Assembly (NCBI RefSeq): GCF_000720635.1
Contig: NZ_JOCF01000056.1
Coordinates: 1 to 64,000, forward strand
Reading direction: 5' to 3'
Length of the DNA stretch: 64,000 bases
From: Streptomyces sp. NRRL WC-3742
GTDB taxonomy: Bacteria; Actinomycetota; Actinomycetes; Streptomycetales; Streptomycetaceae
This document shows, piece after piece, positions 1-8,245 of the stretch. Numbering within the stretch: position 1 is the first letter of the stretch; each line of letters begins with the position of its first letter. The notes under the pieces were generated by a model, which was not told the origin of the DNA, searched no databases, and was given only the letters and a program-made list of their open reading frames with translations. The position numbers and the translations under genes were made by a program.

Positions 1-255
1 TGCTGACTCGCACGGGGCCCCCGCGTGCGCCCGTCCATCCGTCAGCGGTCAGTCCCAGCGTGATCTTCCGCTGCGATTTCCCCTGCGACGCCTCCTCGTG
101 AATCCGTTCGCCCGCTGGGCCTCCACGTACGCGGCGTCGAGCCACCGACCTCGTGCCGTCGGCGCTTCGGACGGCGAGGCGAGCATCGCGAGTGCACGGT
201 CGAAGGCGTGCTGGGCGGTCCGCTCGTCGCCAAGGAGCGCGTGGCCGTGAGCGCC

Positions 256-765
256 GGCTGCTGTTCGGCATCTACTCCGGCATCGTCCCCGACGGCATTG
301 ACGACCTGGTTACCGACGACATCGACTGGGCGGGGGACTCGACAGTCCTTCTCTCCTATATCAAGGGCCGCACGACGGCGGAGAGCCTGATCCTGCCTCG
401 CCGGGCCGTGCGCCTGCTGGAGCAGTGGCTGGCGCACTCGGCTCTGCTGCGGAGTTTCGCCGGGCCCGAGGACCGGCGGCGTCTGTGGCTGGCTCTCAGC
501 CGCCCGGGGCAGTTCACCGTCGTCACGGGCTCCGGTGCACGGGCGGCCATCCAGCGGTGGGTGGTGCGCCACCAGATACTCGCGCAGGACGGCCGCCCGT
601 TGAAGATCCACCGATCCCGGATCCGCACCACTCACCATGCAATGCGCGACAAGAGCACCTGGACGGGCAGCGGGCGGGCCACCATCGACCCGAACCACAC
701 CCCAGCGGTCCCGGACGGCGAGCCCCTGCGCCCGCAGTGGGTCCTCAAACAGCTCCGCAGGACGA
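256..765 (+). pseudogene. integrase-like gene remnants (two fused fragments)
   Basis: The reading frame over this stretch holds protein-like sequence without a credible start or end. The first part (about 256-710) contains DGIDDLVTDDIDWAG, LLSYIKGRT, a leucine-rich helix, and RIRTTHHAMRDKS. I associate this pattern with large Streptomyces integrase or recombinase-related proteins. The last part (about 711-765) reads DGEPLRPQWVLKQLRR, which resembles the segment just before the HDLRH box of actinobacterial tyrosine integrases. The frame then runs into the antisense of another integrase piece at about 762. Both ends are missing, so this is a decayed relic. The family assignment rests on recall and the exact parent gene is uncertain. 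Confidence 0.5.
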
Positions 766-985
766 GGTCCTCGAGTCGGCCGTCGGGGTGGGCGTCCATC
801 TGGAGGGCGGCCTGGCGGTGGAGGGCCGTCATGACTCTGGGGGAGAGGCTGATCCAGGCGCGGCTGGCTTCGGTTTTGGGCTCGCTGAGGTGGATCTTCC
901 CGTTGTTCACGGCGGTCAGGGTCCAGCGGACGTAGAGCTGGCGGTCCATGAGGTGTACGTCGGACCAGTGCGGGGCGAGGACCTG
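762..985 (-). pseudogene. tyrosine integrase N-terminal/core fragment, inverted
   Basis: Read leftwards, this encodes a phage-type integrase core segment: APHWSDVHLMDRQLYVRW, then LTAVNNGKIHLSEPKTEASR, then SPRVMTALHRQ and DAHPDGRLEDLV. Tyrosine integrases carry the motif ALRWSDVDL followed by an EPKT-SR strand in the same order. The expected continuation (DGRPLRPQWVL...) is absent on this strand, but a match lies on the opposite strand ending at about 765, so the gene appears cut and inverted at that point. No catalytic Arg-His-Tyr set remains, so it must be inactive. Confidence 0.6.
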
Positions 986-1248
986 CGGGCATGTCCCCAA
1001 CCCTCGGTGTTTGGCTCCAACGAGCTGGCGGCACTGGCGGGGTGGGTGTACGTGCGCCACGCGGCGTCGGACAGCTGGGTGCGGGCGCGGGAAAGACTCA
1101 GGAGGGCGGAGGCGTTCGCGCTGGCGGGAAGGACGGCGATGGGGCGGCGAAGTCGCTCTCACCAGTGCCCCAGACGGCGATCGGCTCACGGCGGTCGGGT
1201 CCGAACCCGTGGCGGGTCGGGTCGGGCTCCGTTTCCCGGGCGGGAGAG
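986..1248. other. gene-free stretch
   Basis: No frame here shows consistent codon use, a start with a Shine-Dalgarno sequence, or recognisable protein sequence. It lies between the integrase relics and the TenA-like gene and probably belongs to the same decayed region. Confidence 0.4.
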
Positions 1249-1908
1249 TCAGCGGGCCGTCGCCTCGAGGGTGTCCCAGAACAGGTGCTCGTACGCCTGG
1301 AGCAGCAGTCCGTACTCCCGCGCCGTGGCCACTGTGGCCGGGTCCAGGGGTTCGGGGCCGAGGGCGTCGGAAGCCTGTTGCTCCAGCTCGGTGGCGGGCT
1401 GGGCGAAGAAGTCGAAGAAGGCGCAGGCTTCGGCCGGGAAGCCGTAGTGCGTGCGCAGGGCCTGGCCGACGGTGGCACAGTAGCCGCCCCACGCGGCGAA
1501 GTTGGCGACGAGCGCGGCGGCGGCCGAGGCGGGTCGGCCGTTGAGGGCGAGCCAGGCGAGCTGGGCCGGGTACGCCTGGCAGCCGGGCAGCGGCGGGCGC
1601 TCGCCGAAGGTGTCGGGGTCGAGGCCCGTGGCGTCGGCGAGGGCGGGCAGGGTGCGCAGGGCGGCGCTCTCGCCGTCGGCCAGGGTCGCGAACCAGGAGC
1701 CGAGGGGTTGGTCGGCGCAGCGGGCGGCGAGGTAGAGGAGGCTGCGGCGGTCCGAGGTGATGATCCGGTGCTGCTGGGCGGCGAGTTCGGCCAGGGCCGA
1801 GCTCGGGGCCCGGCCGGCGGCGAATGCGGTGACCAGGGCTGGCTCGGCGTCGCCGGGCGCCAACTCGGCGCGCAGGGCCTGGATCTGGTCGAGGATCGGG
1901 TGGTTCAC
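1249..1908 (-). CDS. TenA/PqqC-like (heme-oxygenase-fold) protein
   Basis: This encodes 219 residues. I chose the GTG at 1908 because GGAGG lies at 1914-1918, five bases upstream; the longer in-frame ATG at 1944 lacks such a site. The protein is all-helical, starts VNHPILDQIQALR, and has the pattern of TenA/thiaminase-II or PqqC-like proteins: aromatic and Cys-rich central helices (NFAAWGGYCATVGQALR) and a C-terminal helix AYEHLFWDTLE. Family members salvage thiamine pyrimidines or act as oxidase-like proteins; many actinobacterial ones are uncharacterised. No thiamine gene is adjacent, so the substrate cannot be inferred. The downstream side faces integrase debris. Confidence 0.55.
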   Translation of the reverse strand: MNHPILDQIQALRAELAPGDAEPALVTAFAAGRAPSSALAELAAQQHRIITSDRRSLLYLAARCADQPLGSWFATLADGESAALRTLPALADATGLDPDTFGERPPLPGCQAYPAQLAWLALNGRPASAAAALVANFAAWGGYCATVGQALRTHYGFPAEACAFFDFFAQPATELEQQASDALGPEPLDPATVATAREYGLLLQAYEHLFWDTLEATAR

Positions 1909-2047
1909 CGGTGCCTCCGGGGTGCGGGTCGGTCCGGAGCCCATTCCTACCGCCTCCGGGCCGGTGGATGGCGGCGACAGGCCGTCCGTGCGTCGGACGG
2001 GGCTCCCGGCCGTGCATCGGGCACGTCCGGGAGCGGGTCGGTACGGG

Positions 2048-2443
2048 TCAGCCGGCGCACGCCTTGGTGACGTCTCCGGAGGCGTCGCGGATCGCCCCGT
2101 AGTCGGGGGTCTCGCCCTTGGAGACCTTGCTCACGGCGGAGTCGAGCGCCTTGGACAGCTTGTCGGTGGCGGAGTTGAGCTTCCCGTCGCCGTCGTGGTG
2201 GAGCTTCTTCACGTCGTCGGCGATCTTCCGCAGCGCGGCGAGCGTGTGCTGACGGCGGTCGGCGTCGGTGATCTGGCCGACGTTGATGGCCGAGTCCATG
2301 AGGTCCTGGACGTCGCCGGTGAGGCTGATGGCCCGCTTCCCGCAGTCGAGGGCGTCGTCGGCGTTCTTGCAGGCGGTGAACAACGGGGCGGCCGCGAGCA
2401 GCACCAGCGCGGCGGCGGCCAACCGGTAAGGCTTCCTTGTCAT
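2048..2443 (-). CDS. small secreted lipoprotein
   Basis: This encodes 131 residues with a clear lipoprotein signal peptide: MTRKPYRLAAAALVLL, then a lipobox ending FTAC with the modified Cys at about residue 25. The mature part is a helical, charged domain (DDVKKLHHDGDGKL, then SKALDSAVSKVSKGE) with one further Cys after the lipid site near residue 34 and one near the C-terminus, which could form a disulfide. GGGAGGG stands eight bases before the ATG. It is expected to be anchored to the outer face of the membrane. The pattern occurs in conserved Streptomyces lipoproteins of unknown role; I do not recognise a function. Confidence 0.75.
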   Translation of the reverse strand: MTRKPYRLAAAALVLLAAAPLFTACKNADDALDCGKRAISLTGDVQDLMDSAINVGQITDADRRQHTLAALRKIADDVKKLHHDGDGKLNSATDKLSKALDSAVSKVSKGETPDYGAIRDASGDVTKACAG

Positions 2444-2575
2444 GTCTGTATCCCTCCCGATGTCACCAACGCCCTTGCGGGGTAAGGCGGTTCCTGTGGG
2501 GCGGGTGAATGATCGGTGAAGCCTCCCCTTATTTGACGCGACGTCAGATTCCGGTCACGGTGGGGCGATGTGGCC

Positions 2576-3295
2576 TCAGCGGGTGTCCGGTTCCGAGTGG
2601 TCGGTGGCGCTCAGAGAGACTGAGCCGAAGGTGAACGGTGGCTCGTGGCGCGCCTTCGAGGCCGATCGGGCCTTCCGTCCGGGTGCGGGTGCGGGTGCGG
2701 GTGGGCGCGGGGCCGGGCCCTGGCGGCAGAGGTGGAGCGGGCCGTGTCGGACGGTGCCGCCGTCGGGGTCGGGCAGGGCCAGCCCCTCGGCGCGCAGGGC
2801 TTCGACCACCTCGTGGGCCGGCCAGCCGAAGACGTCGACGCGGTGCAGGCCGACCGGGCAGGGCGGGCGGTCGTCGTGAGGGTTGCGGGAGACGAAGACG
2901 ACCTCAAGGCCGTACGCCTCCTCCGGCTCCTCCGCCTCCTCCGGTTCCTCGAAGCGGCCGGGGGCCCTGGCGCAGAGGGTGACGGTGAGCCCGGGGAGGG
3001 TGAAGGACAGGGCCCAGGCCGTGCCGCAGACGAAGGTGTCGCTCAGCCCGTCCGGCAGCGCGTCCCCGTGTGGGGCGAGGAGCCGGATCAGCTCCGCCTT
3101 GCCGAGGCCGAAGGCCAGTTCGGGCAGCGGTGCGGGCGGTCGGATGCCGCGTCCGGGGAGCAGGTCGATGGTCACCGGCCCATGATTCCCGGCCGGGGCG
3201 CTCCCGTCCGCCCCTTTTCGTCCGACGGAGGGGGTGGGTTCGGACAGGTTTGCCATGTTCATGCCTGATGGTGGGGTATCGTTGGTGCCCGTCAT
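2576..3295 (-). CDS. hypothetical protein, divergent from the butyrolactone-receptor gene
   Basis: Function not recognised. From the ATG at 3295 the product is 239 residues; internal ATGs at 3265 and 3259 are alternative starts and none has a strong Shine-Dalgarno sequence. The centre looks folded: ELAFGLGKAELIRLLAPHG, a strand-rich segment (DTFVCGTAWALSFTLPGLTV), an acidic stretch EEPEEAEEPEEA, then FVSRNPHDDRPP and VDVFGWPAHEVVEALRAEG. The tail is Pro/Ala/Arg-rich and probably disordered. There is no signal peptide or membrane helix. It shares a 142-bp intergenic region with the TetR-family receptor gene, so the two may be co-regulated through the ARE-like site at 3380-3404. Confidence 0.5.
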   Translation of the reverse strand: MTGTNDTPPSGMNMANLSEPTPSVGRKGADGSAPAGNHGPVTIDLLPGRGIRPPAPLPELAFGLGKAELIRLLAPHGDALPDGLSDTFVCGTAWALSFTLPGLTVTLCARAPGRFEEPEEAEEPEEAYGLEVVFVSRNPHDDRPPCPVGLHRVDVFGWPAHEVVEALRAEGLALPDPDGGTVRHGPLHLCRQGPAPRPPAPAPAPGRKARSASKARHEPPFTFGSVSLSATDHSEPDTR

Positions 3296-3379
3296 ACGTC
3301 CGGACCCCCGGCTGGGGGCTCCGCTCAAGATCGGCTCCAATCGGGCTGGAGAGCCGGGGGCGCCGAGGTGGGGGCCCAT

Positions 3380-3404
3380 AAGATACGGGGTGTTTGGTTT
3401 TTTT
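3380..3404. promoter_or_regulatory. ARE-like operator for a gamma-butyrolactone receptor
   Basis: The left arm AAGATACGG (3380-3388) and right arm GGTTTTTTT (3396-3404) form the imperfect 25-bp palindrome shape of autoregulatory elements (AA-A-AC...GT-T-TT). It lies 34-58 bases before the receptor gene start, the usual place for autorepression. The match is by eye; binding is inferred. Confidence 0.45.
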
Positions 3405-3437
3405 CAGTGCCGAGCGCCTGGACGGGGGACGATTGCG

Positions 3438-4100
3438 GTGGTGCGGCAGGAACGGGCGGTCCGGACGCGGCGGCTGATCCTGGAAGCGGCGGCCTCCGTC
3501 TTCGACGAGCACGGCTACGAGGGCGCGACCATCAACCTGGTCGTCGCCCGGGCGGGGGTGACGCGCGGGGCGCTGTACTTCCACTTCACGTCCAAGCGGG
3601 AGCTCGCCCGGGGCGTGCTGGCGGAGCAGTTCGGCCGCACCGACGTCCCCCGGCGGCACTGCCGACTCCAGGAGTTCGTCGACCTCGGGATGGTCGTCGC
3701 CCACCTGATGCCGCGCGACCCGATGCTGAGCGCGGGCGCGCGGCTCTCCCTCGGCCGCCACGCCTTCGGCGGGCCCGAGGGCGGCGCGGCCCCCGGGTGG
3801 ATCAAGCGCGTCGAGGCGCTGCTCGAGGTGGCCGACGAGGCGGGCGAACTGCTGCCGCACGTCGTGCCGGCCGAGACGGCCTGGCTGATGACCGGCGCCT
3901 GGACGGGCGTGCAGATCCAGTCCCACAAGACCGCCGACCGCTCCGACCTGGAACACCGGGTCGCCGGGCTCTACCGCCACCTGATGCCGAGCATCGCCGT
4001 CCCCGGAGTCCTGGCCGCCCTCGACCTCGGCGAGGACCGGGGCGAACGCGTGGCCGCCGAACTGGCGCAGGTCCGGCGCGAGCCGAACGACACGGTCTAG
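3438..4100 (+). CDS. gamma-butyrolactone receptor-type TetR regulator (ScbR/ArpA family)
   Basis: From GTG 3438 (a second GTG follows directly; GGGGGA is eight bases upstream) the product is 220 residues, the usual size for this family. The N-terminus RQERAVRTRRLILEAAASVF, followed by a helix-turn-helix ending GVTRGALYFHFTSKRELA, is the family signature. The C-terminal domain carries the expected ligand-pocket region (LMTGAWTGVQIQSHKTADRSDL, split here by my reading around residues 150-175). Such proteins repress antibiotic and autoregulator genes until a gamma-butyrolactone releases them. No butyrolactone synthase (AfsA/ScbA type) is in the window, so the signal may come from elsewhere. It is the best candidate controller of the peptide synthetase locus to its right. 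Confidence 0.85.
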   Translation: MVRQERAVRTRRLILEAAASVFDEHGYEGATINLVVARAGVTRGALYFHFTSKRELARGVLAEQFGRTDVPRRHCRLQEFVDLGMVVAHLMPRDPMLSAGARLSLGRHAFGGPEGGAAPGWIKRVEALLEVADEAGELLPHVVPAETAWLMTGAWTGVQIQSHKTADRSDLEHRVAGLYRHLMPSIAVPGVLAALDLGEDRGERVAAELAQVRREPNDTV

Positions 4101-4127
4101 GAAACGGGACGTGCGGTTCTGTGCGCG

Positions 4128-4145
4128 AGGGCGGTGACACGCCCT
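4128..4145. terminator. small hairpin between convergent genes
   Basis: AGGGCG (4128-4133), six-base loop, CGCCCT (4140-4145). It lies between the ends of the TetR and exporter genes and overlaps the exporter stop. The stem is modest. Confidence 0.35.
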
Positions 4146-5685
4146 AGCGGTCCGTCGGCCGTTCCCTGAGCAGCAGCGACAGCAGGGCCGGGACCACCAT
4201 GACGCATGCGGCGATGGCGAACACCGTGTCCGTCGAGGAGGCTATGGCCTCCAGCGCGGCCCGGTGGGCGGGGGAGGCCGAGGGTGATCCGAGCACCGCC
4301 GCGCCCGTGGACTCGCCGAGGCGGTCGGCGAGTTGGCGGTTCAGGACGGTGCCGAACAGGGCGAGTCCGGCCGAGGCGCCGAGCTGTTGGACGAAGCGGA
4401 CGGAGGTGGTGGCGACGCCCAGGTCCCCGGCGCCCACCGCGTTCTGGGTGATCGCCAGGCCGACGCCCAGGCAGAGCCCGAGGCCCAGGCCCAGCAGGAA
4501 CAGGCCGAGGCTCAGGTACCAGAGCGGGGTGTCGACGCCGAGCCGGCTGAACATCAGCATCGCCCCGGCGACCAGCAGGTGGCCCGCGAGGAGCTGGTAG
4601 CGGTGGCGGCCCGCCGTCGCGGCCGCGGCCCGGCCGGAGAGCAGGCCGACGGCGGTCATGCCGACGGCCATGGGGAGGAGGAGCAGTCCGGCGTCCGTCG
4701 GGTTCATCCCGCGGACCTCCTGGAAGTAGCCCACCAGGTACGCCACCGAGCCGGCCAGCCCGATGCCGCCGAAGAAGCCGAGCGGCACCATGACCCGGAA
4801 GGTCGGGTTGCGCAGCAGTGCGAGGGTGAAGACCGGTTCGGCGGCGGTGGCCTGGCGCCACAGGAAGGCGGCGAGCAGGACGGTGGCGGCGAGCGTCAGG
4901 CCGAGGATCGTCGGCGATCCCCAGGCGTACTCCTTGCCGCCCCACTGGGAGACCATCAGCAGGGCGCTCGCGGCGGCGGCCACGAGCGCGGCGCCGAGGT
5001 AGTCGACGCGGCGCCGGACGGGGGTCACGGGCAGCCGGACCAGGGCGAGCGAGGTGAGGAACGCGGCGATCCCCAGCGGGAGGTTGAGGTAGAAGACCCA
5101 CCGCCAGTTCAGGTGGGTGGACACCAGGCCGCCCACGGCCGGGCCGAGGACGATGCCGATCCCGACCATGACGCCGCCGAGCCCGGCCTTGCCCTGGCCC
5201 TCATCGCCGTTCTCACCCCCATCGCCGCCGTCGCCGCTCGGCCGGAACAGCAGCCCCAGGACGACCATGGTCACCGACATCAGCCCGCCGCCGCCGAGGC
5301 CCTGGAGGGCGCGGAAGGCGATCAGCTCGGGCATCGTCCGGGCCAGGCCGCACAGCGCGGAGCCCGCGAGGAAGATCCCGAGGGCGGCCAGGTAGACGCG
5401 CTTGGCGCCGTACACGTCGGCGAGCTTGCCGTACAGCGGGAGCACGACGCAGTCCGCGAGCGTGTAGGCCGTCAGCAGCCAGGGCAGGCGGGCGACTCCG
5501 TGGGCGGGGTCGAGGTCCCTGACCATCGTCCACGACACCGCGCTGACGATGTTCTGGTCGAGCAGCCCCAGCAGCAGCGTGGCGAAGCAGCCGGTGGCGG
5601 CGATCACCACGTGCCGGCGCGGCATCGGCGGCGCGGCCCCGCCGGAGCGCACGCCCGGTGCGGCGGTCCCGGTCTCGGTCATCAC
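4144..5685 (-). CDS. DHA2-type MFS multidrug exporter (14 TM)
   Basis: This encodes 513 residues from GTG 5685 (ATG 5682 follows; AAGGA is upstream). The sequence has the DHA2 (EmrB/QacA) pattern: TM1 with LLGLLDQNIVSAVSWTMVRDL, motif A as GKLADVYGAKRVY between TM2 and TM3, and motif C-like GPAVGGLVSTHLNWRWVFY in TM5, for about 14 hydrophobic segments. It would pump hydrophobic drugs by proton antiport. It diverges from a TetR gene at 5817; between them sits a near-consensus leftward promoter, an arrangement typical of drug-inducible efflux. It might instead export the peptide made by the neighbouring cluster, but the dedicated exporter at 6837 is the likelier one. Confidence 0.88.
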   Translation of the reverse strand: MMTETGTAAPGVRSGGAAPPMPRRHVVIAATGCFATLLLGLLDQNIVSAVSWTMVRDLDPAHGVARLPWLLTAYTLADCVVLPLYGKLADVYGAKRVYLAALGIFLAGSALCGLARTMPELIAFRALQGLGGGGLMSVTMVVLGLLFRPSGDGGDGGENGDEGQGKAGLGGVMVGIGIVLGPAVGGLVSTHLNWRWVFYLNLPLGIAAFLTSLALVRLPVTPVRRRVDYLGAALVAAAASALLMVSQWGGKEYAWGSPTILGLTLAATVLLAAFLWRQATAAEPVFTLALLRNPTFRVMVPLGFFGGIGLAGSVAYLVGYFQEVRGMNPTDAGLLLLPMAVGMTAVGLLSGRAAAATAGRHRYQLLAGHLLVAGAMLMFSRLGVDTPLWYLSLGLFLLGLGLGLCLGVGLAITQNAVGAGDLGVATTSVRFVQQLGASAGLALFGTVLNRQLADRLGESTGAAVLGSPSASPAHRAALEAIASSTDTVFAIAACVMVVPALLSLLLRERPTDR

Positions 5686-5745
5686 AAACCTGTCCTTCGG
5701 TGGGTCGAGGTCCGGAGGCCCAGGTGGGCACCCCTCGGGCAGATT

Positions 5746-5773
5746 TCTATAGTGAGGAAAACTCTTGTGTCAA
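5746..5773 (-). promoter_or_regulatory. promoter of the DHA2 exporter
   Basis: Leftward -35 TTGACA (5773-5768), 16-bp spacer, -10 TATAGA (5751-5746): almost perfect for the major vegetative sigma factor and strikingly AT-rich for this genome. The TetR operator probably overlaps it. Confidence 0.7.
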
Positions 5774-5780
5774 TAAAAGT

Positions 5781-5810
5781 TTGTAGCAGCCAAAGCGAGC
5801 GGGGTAGGGT
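5781..5810 (+). promoter_or_regulatory. promoter of the TetR gene, probably leaderless
   Basis: TTGTAG (5781-5786), 18-bp spacer, TAGGGT (5805-5810). Transcription would begin at or next to the ATG at 5817. Confidence 0.45.
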
Positions 5811-5816
5811 GTGCCC

Positions 5817-6497
5817 ATGAGCGAACGGATCGGCCTGCGGGAGCGGAAGAAGCAGCAGACGCGGCGTGCCATCTCCGAGGCGGCGATCGCCCTCTTCCTG
5901 GAGCGCGGCTTCGACAAGGTCTCCGTCGCCGACGTCGCGGCGGTCGCCGACGTCTCGACGGTCACGGTGTTCAACTACTTCCCGACCAAGGAGGACCTCG
6001 TCCTCCACCGGTTCGAGGACCACGTGGACGACCTGGTGGCGGTCGTGCGCGGTCGCCGCTCCGGGGAATCGGCCGTGGCGGCGGTGCGGCGGCACTTCCT
6101 GGACGGGCTGGAGCGGCGCGACGCCCTCGCCGGGCTCGACGGGCGTCCGCACGTCCTCGCCTTCCAGCGGATGGTGCTGGCCGCGCCGGGGCTGCGGCTG
6201 CGGGTGCTGGACCAGGCGATGCGCAGCGTGGACGCGCTCGCGGCCGTCCTGGCGGAAGAGGCCCGGGAGGAGGCCCGCGAGGAATCCGGGGAGGAGTCCG
6301 GCGGGGCCGGTGGCTTCGCGGCGCGGACGGCGGCGGCGCAACTGTGCGCCGTTCGGACGGAGTTGGTGCGGGAGAACGTCCGCCGGCTCGCGGAGGGTGA
6401 GGAAGCCGAGGTCGTCCACGCCGACGCGGTGGCGGCGGCGGAGCGGGCGTTCGCCCAGTTGGAGCACGGCCTCGGGGGCTACTGCGTGCGGCCATGA
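5817..6497 (+). CDS. TetR-family repressor of the DHA2 exporter
   Basis: This encodes 226 residues from ATG 5817. The N-terminal helix-turn-helix is clear: RKKQQTRRAISEAAIALFLE, then VSVADVAAVADVSTVTVFNYFPTKEDLV. The ligand domain ends in Glu-rich helices (EEAREEAREESGEESG), a low-complexity insert. The family represses adjacent efflux genes and is released by the exported drug. Divergent placement with a 131-bp shared promoter region supports this. A GTG at 5811 would add two residues; the TAGGGT box at 5805-5810 makes the ATG more likely as a leaderless start. Confidence 0.85.
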   Translation: MSERIGLRERKKQQTRRAISEAAIALFLERGFDKVSVADVAAVADVSTVTVFNYFPTKEDLVLHRFEDHVDDLVAVVRGRRSGESAVAAVRRHFLDGLERRDALAGLDGRPHVLAFQRMVLAAPGLRLRVLDQAMRSVDALAAVLAEEAREEAREESGEESGGAGGFAARTAAAQLCAVRTELVRENVRRLAEGEEAEVVHADAVAAAERAFAQLEHGLGGYCVRP

Positions 6498-6836
6498 CGT
6501 GCCGCCTCGGCCGGCCCGGTATCACGGTTGGGTGACGCACTGTCAGTGCTCCATCGAATCCGGCCAAGTTGACGGCGGCCGTCCGGTGGCCGGAATAGGG
6601 ATGTCCGGATAGCGGACGTCGAAATGGACGTGACGCGCGTGGACCGGCCCGAGGCGGCCCCGGGCCTGCGGCGACGGGGAAGGCGGCAGCTCTGCCGGGG
6701 CCTTCGGGGCCGCGCGGGGTCGTCAGGGGCGCGTGAGGACGGGCGGGCCGGTGGCGCGATCCGGCCGAGGCGCGGGTCGTCCGGAATCGGAGCCCGTCGG
6801 TTGCCCGTGTCGAATCCGTGACCGAGAGTCGCACCG
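6498..6836. other. intergenic region before the peptide synthetase locus
   Basis: This 339-bp stretch has no gene. It must contain the promoter of the rightward biosynthetic operon. TTGACG at 6569-6574 is the best -35-like hexamer, but I find no convincing -10 at normal spacing. I see no clear ARE-like site. Confidence 0.35.
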
Positions 6837-8198
6837 ATGAACGAGACGACGCCTCACCCTCGCCCGGCCCGTCTGTTCGGTCACCGCGACTTCCGGCTCC
6901 TGCTGAGCGGAGCCGCGGCGGCCCAGACGGGCAGTCAGGTCACCCTCGTCGCCCTGCCGCTGGTGGCGGTGGTGGTGCTCGACGCCTCCGCGTTCGAGGT
7001 CGGCCTGCTGACCGCCGCCGAGACCGCCGCCTTCCTGCTGGTCGGCCTGCCGGCCGGCGCCTGGCTCGACCGGATGCGCAAACTGCCCGTCCTGATCCGC
7101 GCCGACCTGGTGCGCTGCCTCGCCGTGGGCTCCATCCCGCCGGCGGCGGCGCTCGGGGTGCTGGGCATGCCGCAGCTCTACCTGGTCGCGCTGGTCACCG
7201 GCGTGGCGACGGTCTTCTTCGACGTCGCCCACCAGTCCTTCCTGCCCGCCGTCCTGCCGCGCGAGCACCTGGTCGCGGGCAACGGGGCGATCGAGACCGT
7301 CCGCTCCTCCGCGCAGATCGTCGGGCCCGGCCTCGGCGGCGGGCTCGTCCAACTGCTCGGCGCGGCCGCCGCGATCGTCGCCGACGCCTGCGGCTACCTC
7401 GCCTCCGCCCTTCTGCTCTCCCGCATCAAGGCCGAGGAGACGGTGCCGCAGGCCCGGCCGGGCCGGTCGCTGCGCGCCGAGATGGCCGAGGGCCTGCGCT
7501 TCGTCCTCGGCCATCCGCTGCTGCGGGTGATCGCCGCCGCGACCGCCGTCTCCAACCTGTTCGCCGCCGTCCTGACCGCCGTGCAGACGGTGTTCTGGGT
7601 ACGGGTGCTGGACCTGGCGCCCGGCGCCATCGGCGTGCTGCTCTCCGTCTCCGCCCTCGGCGGGCTGGCGGGCGCGCTCTGCGCGGGGTGGCTGGCCCGC
7701 CGGCTCGGCCAGGCCCGGCTGATCTGGCTCGCCACCGTCGTCACCGCGCCGTTCGCGCTGCTGTGGCCGCTGGCCGGGCGCGGCGCCGGGGTCGTGCTCT
7801 TCGGCCTCGCCTCGGCGGTGGTGCTGTTCGGCGCGGTGGCCTACAACGTCGCCCAGGTGAGCTTCCGCCAGAGCGTCTGCCCGCCCGAACTGCTCGGCCG
7901 GATGAACGCCACCATGCGCTTCCTGGTCTGGGGCACCCTGCCGCTCGGCGGGCTGCTCGGTGGCGTGGTCGCCGACGCGGCCGGGCCGCGCGCCGCGCTG
8001 TGGCTCTGTGCGGCGGGCTTCGCGCTGGTGCCGCTGCCGCTGCTGCTCTCGCCGCTGCGGGGGATGCGCGACCTGCCGGAGGCCGGGCCCGGGGTCGGGG
8101 CCGCTGTTGGGACCGTCGCCGAGGAGGTCGCAGGGGAAGGCGCCGAGGACGTCGTCGAGGAGAGGGAGGCGAGCGCCGCCGGCCCGACGACCACCTGA
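6837..8198 (+). CDS. MFS exporter of the peptide cluster (MFS_3/EntS type)
   Basis: This encodes 453 residues with 12 predicted membrane segments. The N-terminus ARLFGHRDFRLLLSGAAAAQ and the loops AGAWLDRMRKLPVLI and FDVAHQSFLPAVLPREHLV are characteristic of the MFS_3 group, which includes the enterobactin exporter EntS and many exporters in peptide and siderophore clusters. The C-terminal tail is acidic (EEVAGEGAEDVVEE). It is the first gene of the biosynthetic run, with the condensation-like gene starting 47 bp downstream. Its likely job is export of, or self-protection against, the cluster product. Confidence 0.85.
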   Translation: MNETTPHPRPARLFGHRDFRLLLSGAAAAQTGSQVTLVALPLVAVVVLDASAFEVGLLTAAETAAFLLVGLPAGAWLDRMRKLPVLIRADLVRCLAVGSIPPAAALGVLGMPQLYLVALVTGVATVFFDVAHQSFLPAVLPREHLVAGNGAIETVRSSAQIVGPGLGGGLVQLLGAAAAIVADACGYLASALLLSRIKAEETVPQARPGRSLRAEMAEGLRFVLGHPLLRVIAAATAVSNLFAAVLTAVQTVFWVRVLDLAPGAIGVLLSVSALGGLAGALCAGWLARRLGQARLIWLATVVTAPFALLWPLAGRGAGVVLFGLASAVVLFGAVAYNVAQVSFRQSVCPPELLGRMNATMRFLVWGTLPLGGLLGGVVADAAGPRAALWLCAAGFALVPLPLLLSPLRGMRDLPEAGPGVGAAVGTVAEEVAGEGAEDVVEEREASAAGPTTT

Positions 8199-8245
8199 CC
8201 GGACGATACGACGAACGCCCAGAACGGAAATCGGAGACCAGCCCC

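Noticed and set aside
3301..3320. CCCCCAGCCGGGGG hairpin upstream of the unknown gene at 2576-3295 as a terminator or attenuator
   Set aside because: The stem is short with no tail, lies in a divergent promoter region, and could be chance in such GC-rich DNA.
6569..6601. Promoter TTGACG...TAGGGA for the biosynthetic operon
   Set aside because: Spacing is 21 bp, outside the usual range, so it is not listed as a promoter.
6818..8245. Rightward in-frame extension upstream of the condensation-like protein
   Set aside because: It overlaps the MFS exporter in another frame and is Arg/Pro-rich shadow sequence; a Shine-Dalgarno supports the GTG at 8246.
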